Shown here piece after piece: positions 1-7,054 of a stretch of 11,458 nucleotides of DNA (position 1 is the stretch's first letter; each line of letters starts with the position of its first letter). Below the pieces are notes generated by a model, which worked only from the letters and a program-made list of their open reading frames with translations, did no database searches and had not been told where the DNA came from. This DNA is from an uncultured Bacilli bacterium (GTDB lineage: Bacteria > Bacillota_I > Bacilli_A > RF39 > UBA660). The stretch is from NCBI GenBank assembly GCA_947630415.1, contig CANRHM010000039.1, positions 1 to 11,458 of the forward strand. The letters run 5' to 3'. Both the position numbers and the translations under genes were made by a program.

Positions 1-322
1 TAATATTACGATTAATATGTTAGGTATTCACAATGCTTCGACTCCCTTTGGACTCAAAGCTATGAAATGTTTGCAAGAAAAGAATCCCAACAAAAAAGTG
101 GCAACAAGAAGTATGATTACTTTCTTAGTATTAAATACCGGTGGAGTTACTTTGATTGCGACCGATATTATTGCTGTTCGTAGTCTTTATGGAAGCCCCA
201 ATCCTACGCTTATTTTACTTTCCACTATTCTGGCTACGTTTATAAGTACTTCTTTTGGTCTATTAATGGACCGTCTTTTATACGAAAGGAGCAAAAGACG
301 TGAATCTCGTCACCTTAAGTAA
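1..322 (+). CDS. spmA: Spore maturation protein A, C-terminal part (partial at window start)
   Basis: The reading frame is open from the first base, with codons in phase from position 2, so the N-terminus lies outside the window. About 106 C-terminal residues are visible. The segment around LGIHNASTPFGLKAM matches the conserved helix of the SpmA/nucleoside-recognition (Gate) family, where a small-residue N-A-[AS]-T-P motif precedes GLKAM. Two hydrophobic stretches follow, roughly residues 38-58 and 65-87 of the visible part, ending in a basic tail (ERSKRRESRHLK). SpmA is a membrane protein that acts with SpmB in dehydration of the spore core. Its 3' end overlaps spmB by 23 nt, which implies translational coupling. 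The ATG at 17 is internal and should not be taken as the start. Confidence 0.9.
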   Translation, partial: NITINMLGIHNASTPFGLKAMKCLQEKNPNKKVATRSMITFLVLNTGGVTLIATDIIAVRSLYGSPNPTLILLSTILATFISTSFGLLMDRLLYERSKRRESRHLK

Positions 323-827
323 CTATCTTCTTCCTGTTATTGTTTTATTAATTGTACTTTATGGCTTTATTAAAAAAGTTCCTTTATATGATAGTTTTAC
401 CAAGGGAGCCAAAGAAGGAATGGAGCTGGCCTTTTCCATTTTCCCCTTTTTTATCGCTATGATTTTTGGTGTTAACATTCTTCTTAAAAGTGGTTTTCTA
501 GACAACTTTTTTTTACTTTTTCGTCCCGTTTTTGACTTTGTTAAAATACCAGTTGAAATCTTACCGATGGCAATTGTTAGACCCATCTCAGGAAATGCTT
601 CCTTTGCCGTCATGATTGATATCATTAAAAAATTTGGAGTCGACTCTTTTATGGGAAGACTTGCTGCCACTTTGCAAGGAAGTACCGATACTACGATTTA
701 TGTATTGACACTTTACTTTGGTAGCATTGGTATTAAAAATTCTAAATATGCTTTAACAGCAGGCCTTTTAGCGGACACTATGGCGGTCGTAGCCAGTGTT
801 CTTTTAGTACGATTTCTTTTCTTTTGA
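300..827 (+). CDS. spmB: Spore maturation protein B
   Basis: The gene encodes 175 residues, the normal SpmB length. The start is GTG at 300, chosen because AAAGGAG at 285-291 lies 8 nt upstream. It falls inside the end of spmA. The protein is highly hydrophobic with about four membrane segments. It carries family-typical motifs: FxKGAKEG near residue 37, IRPISG-like VRPISGNASF near residue 93, and QGSTDTTIYVLTLYFGS near residue 127, typical of the SpmB nucleoside-recognition domain. SpmB works with SpmA in the forespore membranes during spore core dehydration and heat-resistance development in Bacillus. The TGA stop at 825-827 is followed directly by the next gene's promoter, so the spm operon and the following operon are almost contiguous. 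No T-rich hairpin terminator is seen after it. Confidence 0.93.
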   Translation: MNLVTLSNYLLPVIVLLIVLYGFIKKVPLYDSFTKGAKEGMELAFSIFPFFIAMIFGVNILLKSGFLDNFFLLFRPVFDFVKIPVEILPMAIVRPISGNASFAVMIDIIKKFGVDSFMGRLAATLQGSTDTTIYVLTLYFGSIGIKNSKYALTAGLLADTMAVVASVLLVRFLFF

Positions 828-856
828 TTGTCAAGAGGATAAAGATATGCTAGAAT
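828..856 (+). promoter_or_regulatory. Sigma-A promoter for the coiled-coil gene pair
   Basis: TTGTCA (828-833), a 17-bp spacer and TAGAAT (851-856), with TG at 848-849 giving an extended -10 (TGCTAGAAT). The -35 begins on the base after the spmB stop codon. Predicted transcription starts near 863, giving a leader of about 33 nt before the ATG at 896. Confidence 0.7.
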
Positions 857-895
857 AAGAAACAGTTCAATCGCTCTTAAGAAGGAAGTATCAGT

Positions 896-1804
896 ATGAA
901 AAAAAGAGAAATGTTCCAAGTAGATGATGACATCGATTTTTGCTTTGATCTTTGGACTGTCGAATGGATTAAGACACATCCTAAAGAAAGTGTTGCCCTT
1001 TCTCAAACGACTTCTAAAGAACAAAATCTTTTCTTGACTAAACAGTTTGCCATTAGTACAAGAGGCTTTGCAAGAAGAATAAAATTGAGAGAACGTTATT
1101 ATCAAGGAAAAAAGATTTCATTTGAAGATTATTGTGTTCAATTTAAAAGATTTCAAGGCGAAAAATTATCGCTTCTTGAGAGTAAAGAAATGTATGAACG
1201 TTTTCTTTATACTTTAGAAAATGAAGTCATAAAATTAAGTAGAGAGATTCAAACGTTGAGGGAAGAAAAGAAAGTATTGGATGAGAAATCAAATACATTA
1301 AAAAAACAAGAACAAGCGATTTTATGTTCCATTGAACAAGTTGAAAAAACAAAAAAGGAATGGGCTTTAAGAAAAATTCCTATGGTTTTGGGTACTATTC
1401 GAGATACCGTGTTGTTTTCTATTTTATTGATGGGAGGAGTTCTTTCCTTAAACTTTTCTTATTTGTTGATGATTCCTCTTTTAGGAATAGAAGTTCCTAT
1501 AATTTTCCTTTTAAAAAAAGATATTAAACGGATCTTATTGTACAAAAAAGCGCAAAAGAAAATTAAAACCTTTGAAGAGCAAAAAGTAGAACGAGATAAA
1601 AAAAGAAGTGACATTCAAAACGATAAACAGCTAGTTGATATCAAAGATAAAGAATGTACTCAAAAATTAGATGCCAAGGAGCAAAGGCGAAATCAATTAT
1701 TAATTCAAAGAGCGCACTACAAAATTATCTACAATTTTCACTTTGAAAAGAGGGAAGATCCTTTTGATTTGAGTGAAGACGAGAAGGTCAAAGTTTTAAA
1801 ATAA
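896..1804 (+). CDS. Coiled-coil protein with central membrane hairpin, function unknown
   Basis: I do not recognise a family for this 302-residue protein. The ATG at 896 is preceded by GAAGGAAG at 881-888. Residues 1-90 form a mixed, moderately charged region with several aromatics (FDLWTVEW, RERYYQGKK, FEDYCVQFKRF). Residues 91-160 are a heptad-like, Lys/Glu-rich segment. Residues about 171-206 are hydrophobic and could form a two-pass hairpin or one long membrane segment. Residues 207-280 form a second Lys/Glu-rich coiled coil, and an acidic tail follows. There is no signal peptide, so both coiled coils probably face the cytoplasm. The next gene, 16 nt downstream, repeats the same coil-membrane-coil plan, and the two share a promoter and a terminator. 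Inference: they form a hetero-oligomeric membrane-associated scaffold or are diverged paralogues. No catalytic motif is visible. Confidence 0.75.
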   Translation: MKKREMFQVDDDIDFCFDLWTVEWIKTHPKESVALSQTTSKEQNLFLTKQFAISTRGFARRIKLRERYYQGKKISFEDYCVQFKRFQGEKLSLLESKEMYERFLYTLENEVIKLSREIQTLREEKKVLDEKSNTLKKQEQAILCSIEQVEKTKKEWALRKIPMVLGTIRDTVLFSILLMGGVLSLNFSYLLMIPLLGIEVPIIFLLKKDIKRILLYKKAQKKIKTFEEQKVERDKKRSDIQNDKQLVDIKDKECTQKLDAKEQRRNQLLIQRAHYKIIYNFHFEKREDPFDLSEDEKVKVLK

Positions 1805-1820
1805 GAAAGAAGGTAAAAAA

Positions 1821-2441
1821 ATGACCTACACAGAATATAGATGTGAATTAACTAGGTTAGATAATGAGATTGATGCTTTACAAAACGAGAAAAAGCAAGA
1901 GGAGGAAAGCTATCAACAAGAGCGAACTACACTTACTTCTTCACAACTAGAAATTCAAAATAAATTAAATAAAATGAATGAATTAAAGGATAAGAAAAAA
2001 GACTATATAGAATCTATGCTGCTCATGTTTAGCGTTGCAGTTGTTTCGGTTATAGCCACCTTATTATTTTCCTTCGTTGTGCCTTCTATAGGAGTATGGA
2101 CAGGACTTGCTGCTTTGGTTTTTGGCATTGGTGGTGTGCACGACAGTTTAGGACTTTACATGTTCAATTTAAAAAAAGATCTATTGAATGATGAACCAAC
2201 TTTACAAAAACAAAACAAAGAATTGTCTTCAAAAGTAGAAGAGTTATCTAGGAATCATCAGGCAAAAGCAAAGGAAAATAGTGAGCAAGTTACTTCTCTA
2301 GTAAAAAGACGTAACCTCTTGGTAAAAACTTTTACCGAAGCCTCTTTTGCTGTTTTGGAAGAACTTCATCCACATTTGGATATTCCAGTTGAGGATACCA
2401 AAGAGGAAGGTTTCACATATCAAAAACAAGGGCAAAACTGA
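1821..2441 (+). CDS. Second coiled-coil protein with central membrane hairpin, function unknown
   Basis: This gene encodes 206 residues from an ATG at 1821, with GAAGGT at 1809-1814 as ribosome binding site, 16 nt after the previous stop. Residues 10-60 are a charged coiled coil rich in Gln, Glu and Lys. Residues 64-87 and 91-115 are two hydrophobic segments separated by a short Pro-Ser-Ile-Gly turn, with Gly-rich packing in the second (LAALVFGIGG). Residues 117-170 form a second coiled coil, and an acidic tail follows. No signal peptide, catalytic motif or recognised domain was seen. Its architecture mirrors the upstream protein with a shorter N-terminus. The two are very probably co-transcribed, so a joint role is likely but unknown. 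The stop codon lies inside the loop of the operon terminator. Confidence 0.75.
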   Translation: MTYTEYRCELTRLDNEIDALQNEKKQEEESYQQERTTLTSSQLEIQNKLNKMNELKDKKKDYIESMLLMFSVAVVSVIATLLFSFVVPSIGVWTGLAALVFGIGGVHDSLGLYMFNLKKDLLNDEPTLQKQNKELSSKVEELSRNHQAKAKENSEQVTSLVKRRNLLVKTFTEASFAVLEELHPHLDIPVEDTKEEGFTYQKQGQN

Positions 2442-2453
2442 TTGCCTTTTTTT
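2431..2453 (+). terminator. Rho-independent terminator of the coiled-coil operon
   Basis: GGCAA (2431-2435) pairs with TTGCC (2442-2446) around a 6-nt loop, followed by seven T residues. The loop contains the TGA stop of the preceding gene. The 3' arm also forms the probable -35 of the rluB promoter. Confidence 0.65.
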
Positions 2454-2471
2454 AGTGCCATAGTATATAAT
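2442..2471 (+). promoter_or_regulatory. Sigma-A promoter of rluB
   Basis: A consensus TATAAT lies at 2466-2471. The best -35 is TTGCCT at 2442-2447 with an 18-bp spacer, which overlaps the terminator stem of the preceding operon. Predicted initiation is near 2478, only about 14 nt before the rluB ATG, so the leader would be very short and the ribosome binding site would sit at the 5' end of the transcript. Confidence 0.55.
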
Positions 2472-2491
2472 AACGTTAGGGGAGGAGTCTT

Positions 2492-3211
2492 ATGGAACGA
2501 CTTCAAAAAGTAATTGCTCAAAGTGGTTATGCTTCAAGGCGAAAAGCAGAAGAACTTATTCAAAAAGGATTGGTTCAGGTAAATGGAGAAGTAGTTACCA
2601 CCTTGGGTGTTAAAGTAGCTAAAACCGATGAAATCGTAGTCGATGGTGTAGCATTATCGACCGAAGAAAAAGAATATTATCTATTAAATAAACCAAGAGG
2701 AGTCATCACCTCAACTAAAGATGAAAAAAATAGAAAGACGGTCGTCGATTTGATTCCTACCGACAAACGCATTTATCCGGTAGGACGCTTAGACTATGAT
2801 ACGACAGGAGCACTTCTTTTAACCAACGATGGAACCCTTGCCAATTTATTAATGCATCCATCGACACATTTAGAAAAAGTCTATCTTGCTAAAGTAAAAG
2901 GAATTGCTAAAGGAGAAAACTTAGTGCCTCTAAAAAATGGCGTTATGTTAGATGGTGAAAAAGTGATTCCTGATCGTGTAAAACTTCGAAAAGTAGATAA
3001 AGAAAAAGAAACTTCCATGGTCGAACTTACCATTCATGAAGGAAAGAATCATCAAGTAAAAAGAATGTTTGAACAAGTGCATTTAGAAGTGCTCAAACTA
3101 AAAAGAATTCAGATTGGCTTTTTAACTTTAGACAAGCTTCCTTCTGGAAGTTACAGAAAACTAACTCCCAAAGAAGTTTCTAAACTTTATAATTTAGTCC
3201 AAAAAAAATAA
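2492..3211 (+). CDS. rluB: 23S rRNA pseudouridine synthase, RluB/RsuA family
   Basis: The gene encodes 239 residues with the two-domain plan of the RsuA/RluB/RluE/RluF family. Residues 1-60 form an S4 RNA-binding domain (MERLQKVIAQSGYASRRKAE, then LVQVNGEVV). The catalytic domain starts at YLLNKPRGV (residues 63-71) and contains GRLDYDTTGALLLTNDG at 98-114, with catalytic Asp101 in the GRLDxxTxG motif. The C-terminal HEGKNHQVKRMF segment (about residues 182-193) is also conserved. In Bacillus, RluB modifies 23S rRNA in the peptidyl-transferase region. The ATG at 2492 follows a strong AGGGGAGGAG. Position after spmA/spmB is the Bacillus arrangement, apart from the two inserted coiled-coil genes. 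The exact target uridine cannot be read from the sequence. Confidence 0.93.
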   Translation: MERLQKVIAQSGYASRRKAEELIQKGLVQVNGEVVTTLGVKVAKTDEIVVDGVALSTEEKEYYLLNKPRGVITSTKDEKNRKTVVDLIPTDKRIYPVGRLDYDTTGALLLTNDGTLANLLMHPSTHLEKVYLAKVKGIAKGENLVPLKNGVMLDGEKVIPDRVKLRKVDKEKETSMVELTIHEGKNHQVKRMFEQVHLEVLKLKRIQIGFLTLDKLPSGSYRKLTPKEVSKLYNLVQKK

Positions 3212-3236
3212 GTAGAAAAATCTACTTGTTTTTTAT
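3202..3236. terminator. Bidirectional terminator between rluB and ferredoxin
   Basis: AAGTAGA (3210-3216) and TCTACTT (3221-3227) pair around an AAAA loop. On the plus strand the stem is followed by a T-rich tract (3228-3237). On the minus strand it is followed by the complement of the A tract at 3201-3208. It can therefore serve rluB and the convergent ferredoxin gene. The rluB TAA overlaps the stem by two bases. Confidence 0.75.
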
Positions 3237-3424
3237 TCTTCTACTTGAACAGCACCGGTTGGGCAACTTTCTTCAGCTTCTTTTACGCTTTCCTTGTCCT
3301 CTTCTTTGACTTCTTCTTGGATAGCTTTTGCTAGTCCATCGTCATCGAACTCAAATACATTGCTAGCAATGGAAGTGCAAGCGCCACATCCGATACATTT
3401 ATTTTTATCTACTTTTGCTTTCAT
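3233..3424 (-). CDS. fer: Single-cluster [4Fe-4S] ferredoxin
   Basis: A small acidic electron carrier of 63 residues from the chosen ATG at 3424. The N-terminal C-x2-C-x2-C segment (CIGCGAC, residues 10-16) and the distant CP at residue 54 (ESCPTGAV) give the four ligands of one [4Fe-4S] cluster, as in Bacillus-type Fer, a soluble low-potential donor. The stretch between them is Asp/Glu/Lys-rich, and the CIGCGAC segment is followed by TSIASNVFEFDDDGLA, typical of this subfamily. A longer reading from GTG at 3433 is possible, but that GTG overlaps the AAAGGAG ribosome binding site. The ATG 8 nt from GGAG is therefore the better start. The gene faces rluB tail-to-tail and has its own promoter. 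Its redox partner is not in the window. Confidence 0.92.
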   Translation of the reverse strand: MKAKVDKNKCIGCGACTSIASNVFEFDDDGLAKAIQEEVKEEDKESVKEAEESCPTGAVQVEE

Positions 3425-3444
3425 TTTTTTCACTCCTTTATTTC

Positions 3445-3474
3445 ATTATACGAGTAAATCCTAATAAAAAACAA
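3445..3474 (-). promoter_or_regulatory. Sigma-A promoter of the ferredoxin gene
   Basis: Reading the minus strand, TTGTTT (3474-3469) and a perfect TATAAT (3450-3445) are separated by 18 bp. The AAAGGAG site follows within about 8 bp, so the leader is very short. Confidence 0.6.
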
Positions 3475-3536
3475 GAAAAAAAGAAAGATTCCCTATAGTT
3501 TGGTGTTTTGTTTTACATAAAATTATGATATGATAT

Positions 3537-3545
3537 TGCTAGAAT
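3537..3545 (+). promoter_or_regulatory. Extended -10 promoter element for the tail-anchored protein gene
   Basis: TGCTAGAAT, identical to the extended -10 at 848-856. No good -35 stands 16-18 bp upstream; TTTACA at 3512-3517 is 22 bp away. An alternative TATGAT (3529-3534) with TTGTTT at 3508-3513 has a 15-bp spacer. The site is a candidate only. Confidence 0.4.
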
Positions 3546-3567
3546 AAGAAAATAAGAGGTGGTACTG

Positions 3568-4440
3568 TTGGCAACTCGCATGGAACGTTATCATAATCCC
3601 GAAAAGCAAACGATAGAGAGTAGAACCGATAAACATCGCGAACTATATGAAGACTTTTATACTAAAACAGTTTATAAAGAAATTAATAATCTTGCCGATG
3701 CAATTCAACCAGATAATGCAATCGATTTAGGCGAAGTACATAAAATAAAAAGAACGAGAGAAGATTACCATAAAGCGAAAGACATGGAAGATATTATGGA
3801 AAATCCACTCGAAGCAAAAAAAGAAGATTTATCCATTTTTTTCCAAGAAGAGAAACCAAAAGTGTATGACATCAACAGTGTACTAGAAGAAGCCAAAAAG
3901 AACCATTATCAAAAAGATGAGATGGAAAAAAGAAGAAAACTAGCAAACGACAACTATAATATTCTTACCCATATTCCAAAAGATAATGGAGAAGATCCTG
4001 CTAAAACACAGGAAGAAGCCCTAAAAGAACTCATTAACACTATTACTTCTTCGTCTCTTAAAGAAGAAATTGATGAAGCAAATAGGGATGATGAAGATAG
4101 CCTCTTAAGTGATTTAATGCCTACACGACTTAACGAAACGCTCATTTCAGAGGAACTTTCCAAAGCCATTTTAGACGAAGAAAGTGATAAAACCGATTCC
4201 TTTGTTCATGAAGAAGAAAAGGAAGAAACCGAAGACGAAGAGGAAGACACAAGCGGAATTGATCGTACTTTCTATACGAGATCGATGGATTTATCCGATC
4301 AAGACTTTGATGAAGAATTAAAAGAAAATGAATTTGAAGAAGAGAGCCACCCATTTATTACATTCTTAAAAGTTCTCTTAGCAATTGCTTTAGTCATTGG
4401 TATAGCCATTTTAGTTTTCTATCTAATGAGTCATATGTAA
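3568..4440 (+). CDS. Acidic protein with C-terminal membrane anchor, function unknown
   Basis: I do not recognise this 290-residue protein. The start chosen is TTG at 3568, giving MATRMERYHN, because AGAGGTGG (3555-3562) ends 5 nt before it. An upstream in-frame GTG at 3559 lies within that site, and the next ATG at 3580 is too far away. The body is hydrophilic and strongly acidic, with long Glu/Asp-rich stretches (for example residues about 210-232), predicted to be mostly helical or disordered. The final 30 residues contain one hydrophobic segment (about 265-287) followed by only a few residues, so it looks like a tail-anchored protein with a large cytoplasmic domain. It has its own promoter candidate and terminator, so it is probably monocistronic. 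The N-terminal part (EDFYTKTVYKEINNLADAI) could be a helical interaction region. Confidence 0.75.
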   Translation: MATRMERYHNPEKQTIESRTDKHRELYEDFYTKTVYKEINNLADAIQPDNAIDLGEVHKIKRTREDYHKAKDMEDIMENPLEAKKEDLSIFFQEEKPKVYDINSVLEEAKKNHYQKDEMEKRRKLANDNYNILTHIPKDNGEDPAKTQEEALKELINTITSSSLKEEIDEANRDDEDSLLSDLMPTRLNETLISEELSKAILDEESDKTDSFVHEEEKEETEDEEEDTSGIDRTFYTRSMDLSDQDFDEELKENEFEEESHPFITFLKVLLAIALVIGIAILVFYLMSHM

Positions 4441-4458
4441 TAAATAAGAATAATATAG

Positions 4459-4481
4459 AATAGCCATAGGGCTATTTTTTT
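4459..4481 (+). terminator. Rho-independent terminator
   Basis: AATAGCC (4459-4465) pairs with GGCTATT (4470-4476) around an ATAG loop, followed by a run of T to 4481. It closes the monocistronic acidic-protein gene and isolates yunB. Confidence 0.85.
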
Positions 4482-4492
4482 GTGGAAAGACC

Positions 4493-4523
4493 AATTATTT
4501 TGTAATTTCAATCGTCATATACT
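4493..4523 (+). promoter_or_regulatory. Candidate sigma-E promoter of yunB
   Basis: CATATACT at 4516-4523 resembles the sigma-E -10 consensus (CATACA-T). AATTATTT at 4493-4500, 15 bp upstream, is a loose match to the ATA-type -35. No convincing sigma-A promoter is present in the short gap. B. subtilis yunB is a mother-cell sigma-E gene, which makes the match more plausible, but the sequence alone is weak evidence. Confidence 0.35.
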
Positions 4524-4539
4524 TAACTAGGTGGTATGA

Positions 4540-5292
4540 ATGATGAAAATAAAAAGAAGAAGACGTTTTTCTAAGATGCATGCATTTCTATTTTCAATCA
4601 TCATATTAATTGCTTTAACGGTGAGTAGTCTATATTTTGTAGGAAACCGTATTTGGCCTGTAATCATTCGTTATGCTACATCGGATGCTGAAAGTGTGGT
4701 GACTGAAGTGGTCAATCAAGTGCTTCAAAAAGAAATTATTGACTTGTTAAACATGGATAATTTATTTGTAATCAATAAAGATGCCGACGGTATTATTACC
4801 ATGATTGATTTTAATCCTCAAACGATCAATGAAATCTTGCAAAAAGCAAACGAAGTAATTCAAACCCACTTAATTGCGATTGAAAATGGAGATGTTACTT
4901 TTCTAAAACAATCTAACATCACTTTAGATAGTGAACTAGTCCAGAAAATAAAGGAAGGACGCATTGCTTTAATTCCTATGGGAGTGGCTTTAGATAATGT
5001 CCTTTTTGCAAATTTGGGTCCTAAGGTACCGGTGCAAATTCATTTTATGGGAAACGTTGCCAGTAACGTCACATCAAAAGTCGAAAACTATGGGATTAAC
5101 AACGCTCTTTTATCTTCCTCTATTCATATGGAAATTAATGCTCAAATTATTTTACCTCTTGCTAGTAGTCCTATCGATATTTCAGTTGAAATCCCTTTAT
5201 CTTTAAAAATGATTCAAGGAAAAGTACCCAATTATTACCAAAATGGTTACCATAGCAATTCCTCTTTATTTGCAGTTCCTTTTGAAGAGTAA
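4540..5292 (+). CDS. yunB: Sporulation protein YunB
   Basis: The gene encodes 250 residues, close to the roughly 250 of Bacillus YunB. A basic N-terminus (MMKIKRRRRF) and one membrane segment (about residues 14-35) precede an extracytoplasmic domain. Family-typical features are a helical ATSDAESVVTEVVNQVL stretch, DADGIITMIDFN near 81-92, the signature IPMGVALDNVLFANLGPKVPV (145-165), ENYGINNALLSSSIHMEI (182-199) and the near-terminal IQGKVPNYYQNG (225-236). In B. subtilis YunB is made in the mother cell under sigma-E and is needed for normal sporulation; its biochemical role is unclear. AGGTGG at 4529-4534 lies 5 nt before ATG 4540 and 8 nt before ATG 4543, so either Met may be used. An out-of-frame ATG occurs at 4536. 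No terminator follows, but the next gene has its own promoter. Confidence 0.88.
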   Translation: MMKIKRRRRFSKMHAFLFSIIILIALTVSSLYFVGNRIWPVIIRYATSDAESVVTEVVNQVLQKEIIDLLNMDNLFVINKDADGIITMIDFNPQTINEILQKANEVIQTHLIAIENGDVTFLKQSNITLDSELVQKIKEGRIALIPMGVALDNVLFANLGPKVPVQIHFMGNVASNVTSKVENYGINNALLSSSIHMEINAQIILPLASSPIDISVEIPLSLKMIQGKVPNYYQNGYHSNSSLFAVPFEE

Positions 5293-5320
5293 AACTTTAG
5301 TATAAAAATAAAACATTTTA

Positions 5321-5329
5321 TGCTATACT
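5321..5329 (+). promoter_or_regulatory. Extended -10 promoter of the DUF4015-yutD operon
   Basis: TGCTATACT: an extended -10 whose hexamer TATACT lies at 5324-5329, with only weak -35 matches. Transcription would start near 5336, downstream of the in-frame ATG at 5330. That ATG therefore cannot be the start codon if this promoter is used. Confidence 0.55.
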
Positions 5330-5356
5330 ATGGTTAGGATAGTTGAGGTGAAAAAT

Positions 5357-7054
5357 GTGAGCAAGCAAAACAAAAAGGTAAAAATTAAATGGAAAAACCT
5401 TTTTTCATTTGTTTTGATAGGTTTCGTAATCGGAGTGGCACTTTCCTTTTTGATCAATCCAAACAAAGCAGCTAGAGCTTATTTAAAAGGTAGTGAAAGT
5501 CGAATTGAAGCCTACGATGAAGAAGGAAATTTAGTGGATAACTTTGCCCGTGGACTTGAGGTGAGCAAATATCCTAATACCAAAACAATTGAAGATACAA
5601 CGTATGTTGAAACCATCGTTGACGGAAAAAAATATTTGATTAAAGAAGATAATATTACATCGGATAAAAATCAAGTAGTAGAAGAAAAAGAACGCTATAT
5701 TAGAACGACTTATCATCTTCTTACAGAAGAGTTAGATGGAAGCCTCTTAGATTTACTTACCAAAGGAAGTAAAATTGAAATTACGGGTTATCATACTTTA
5801 TTAGAAGATGGAAGTGTTGACTATTATAAGGTAAATGTAAATGGCGTGGAAGGTTATTTTCCAAGTAAATATACAGTAGGAACCGAAGAAGAAGCCAACA
5901 AGAATTACGACGAAGAGGGCACTTATAAAATACACTTGAATAGAGGCAACGTCTATGGTGGAGGAAGTGCTAGCAAAGCTGATTATTATCCAGTGGACAA
6001 GCCTAAATTTAGTGATAATGTCATGCCTGAAGAAGTAAGAAGTTTTTATTTGAATGGAACGAAACAAGTTATGAGTAGGGTAGATGAGTATATTGCTCTT
6101 GCTAGAGAAGGAAACATTAACGCTTTTGTGGTCGATATCAAAGATAGTGGTGTTCCTTGCTATGAATCGGAGGTCATGAAAGAAGATTCCCCTACCAATT
6201 ACAAATATGCTCAACAATCCTTAGAAGATTATCGTACGGCGATTAAAAAATTAAAAGATGCCGGTTTCTATGTAATTGGTCGTATTAGTGCATTTAAAGA
6301 TAAATATTATGCAGTTGATCATCCTGAATATACCATTTTAGAAACCAAAACAGGAAAGCCTTATTATTTAGCCGAAAGTTATTGGCCAACTGCTTATTCA
6401 AGAGAAGTATGGAAATTTAATGTGGACTTAGCAAAAGAAGCCGTCCAAGAGATGGGCTTTAATGAAATTCAATTCGATTATGTACGTTTCCCAGATAGAG
6501 TTATTACACTAGAGAAAAATGGCCTCATTGATTTTAGAAATACCTATAATGAAGACAAAATAGAAGCCGTTCAACGTTTCTTAATGTATGCAACCAACGA
6601 ATTACATGCATTAGGTGTCTATGTTTCAGCCGATGTTTTCGGAGAAAGCGCACATACTTATGTAACAGCTTATGGTCAGTATTGGCCTGCTATCAGTAAT
6701 GTTGTGGACGTTATTAGTGGTATGCCTTATCCCGATCACTTTAGTACCTATGAATATGGATTTAAAGAACCTGTTTGGACTGTCCCTTATGATATTCTAA
6801 ATTATTGGGGTAGTAACTTTGTTGCGAAAAGACAACAAGAGATTCCAACACCCGCTATTGCACGAACTTGGATTCAAACCTACGACTCGATTAAAAGTCC
6901 AAAAGTGGTGTATGGTGCAGAAGAAGTAGAAAAAGAAATTAGGGGACTTTATGATGCTGGCTTAACGGGTGGTTACATGACATGGAATTCAGGATCTAAT
7001 ATAAACAAATTCCGTAGTCAAATAGCTGCCTATAGTAAGGAGTATTTAAAATGA
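5357..7054 (+). CDS. Membrane-anchored putative glycoside hydrolase (DUF4015 type) with extracellular N-terminal region
   Basis: The gene encodes 565 residues from the chosen GTG at 5357, which is 6 nt after GAGGTG (5345-5350). The ATG at 5330 overlaps the -10 box. A basic N-terminus and one membrane segment (about 15-33) give a signal anchor or uncleaved signal peptide. Residues about 45-180 are beta-rich and look like one or two SH3-like wall-binding modules (for example YYKVNVNGVEGYFPSKY at 156-172). Residues about 225-555 form a TIM-barrel-like domain of the putative glycosyl hydrolase family DUF4015 (PF13200): NAFVVDIKDSG (255-265), GFYVIGRISAFKD (303-315), FNEIQFDYVRFPD (368-380), VYVSADVFGE (421-430), ISGMPYPDHF (453-462) and TGGYMTWNSG (537-546). 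Asp/Glu in IKD, FDYVRFPD and ADVFGE are candidate active-site residues. The substrate is unknown; a cell-wall or spore-wall polymer is inferred from the architecture. The gene overlaps yutD by 4 nt. Confidence 0.85.
   Translation: MSKQNKKVKIKWKNLFSFVLIGFVIGVALSFLINPNKAARAYLKGSESRIEAYDEEGNLVDNFARGLEVSKYPNTKTIEDTTYVETIVDGKKYLIKEDNITSDKNQVVEEKERYIRTTYHLLTEELDGSLLDLLTKGSKIEITGYHTLLEDGSVDYYKVNVNGVEGYFPSKYTVGTEEEANKNYDEEGTYKIHLNRGNVYGGGSASKADYYPVDKPKFSDNVMPEEVRSFYLNGTKQVMSRVDEYIALAREGNINAFVVDIKDSGVPCYESEVMKEDSPTNYKYAQQSLEDYRTAIKKLKDAGFYVIGRISAFKDKYYAVDHPEYTILETKTGKPYYLAESYWPTAYSREVWKFNVDLAKEAVQEMGFNEIQFDYVRFPDRVITLEKNGLIDFRNTYNEDKIEAVQRFLMYATNELHALGVYVSADVFGESAHTYVTAYGQYWPAISNVVDVISGMPYPDHFSTYEYGFKEPVWTVPYDILNYWGSNFVAKRQQEIPTPAIARTWIQTYDSIKSPKVVYGAEEVEKEIRGLYDAGLTGGYMTWNSGSNINKFRSQIAAYSKEYLK

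Noticed and set aside
359..670. Minus-strand reading frame opposite spmB
   Set aside because: It lies wholly within a well-supported gene, has no ribosome binding site and shows no recognisable protein features.
713..1105. Minus-strand reading frame across the spmB end and the next promoter
   Set aside because: Shadow of two plus-strand genes; composition unlike a real protein.
5330..5356. ATG at 5330 as start of the DUF4015 protein
   Set aside because: It overlaps the last base of the -10 hexamer and has no ribosome binding site; GTG at 5357 has GAGGTG at the right distance.
5801..6217. Minus-strand 138-residue reading frame
   Set aside because: Lies inside the DUF4015 gene; its Phe/Ile-rich composition is what antisense of that gene would give.
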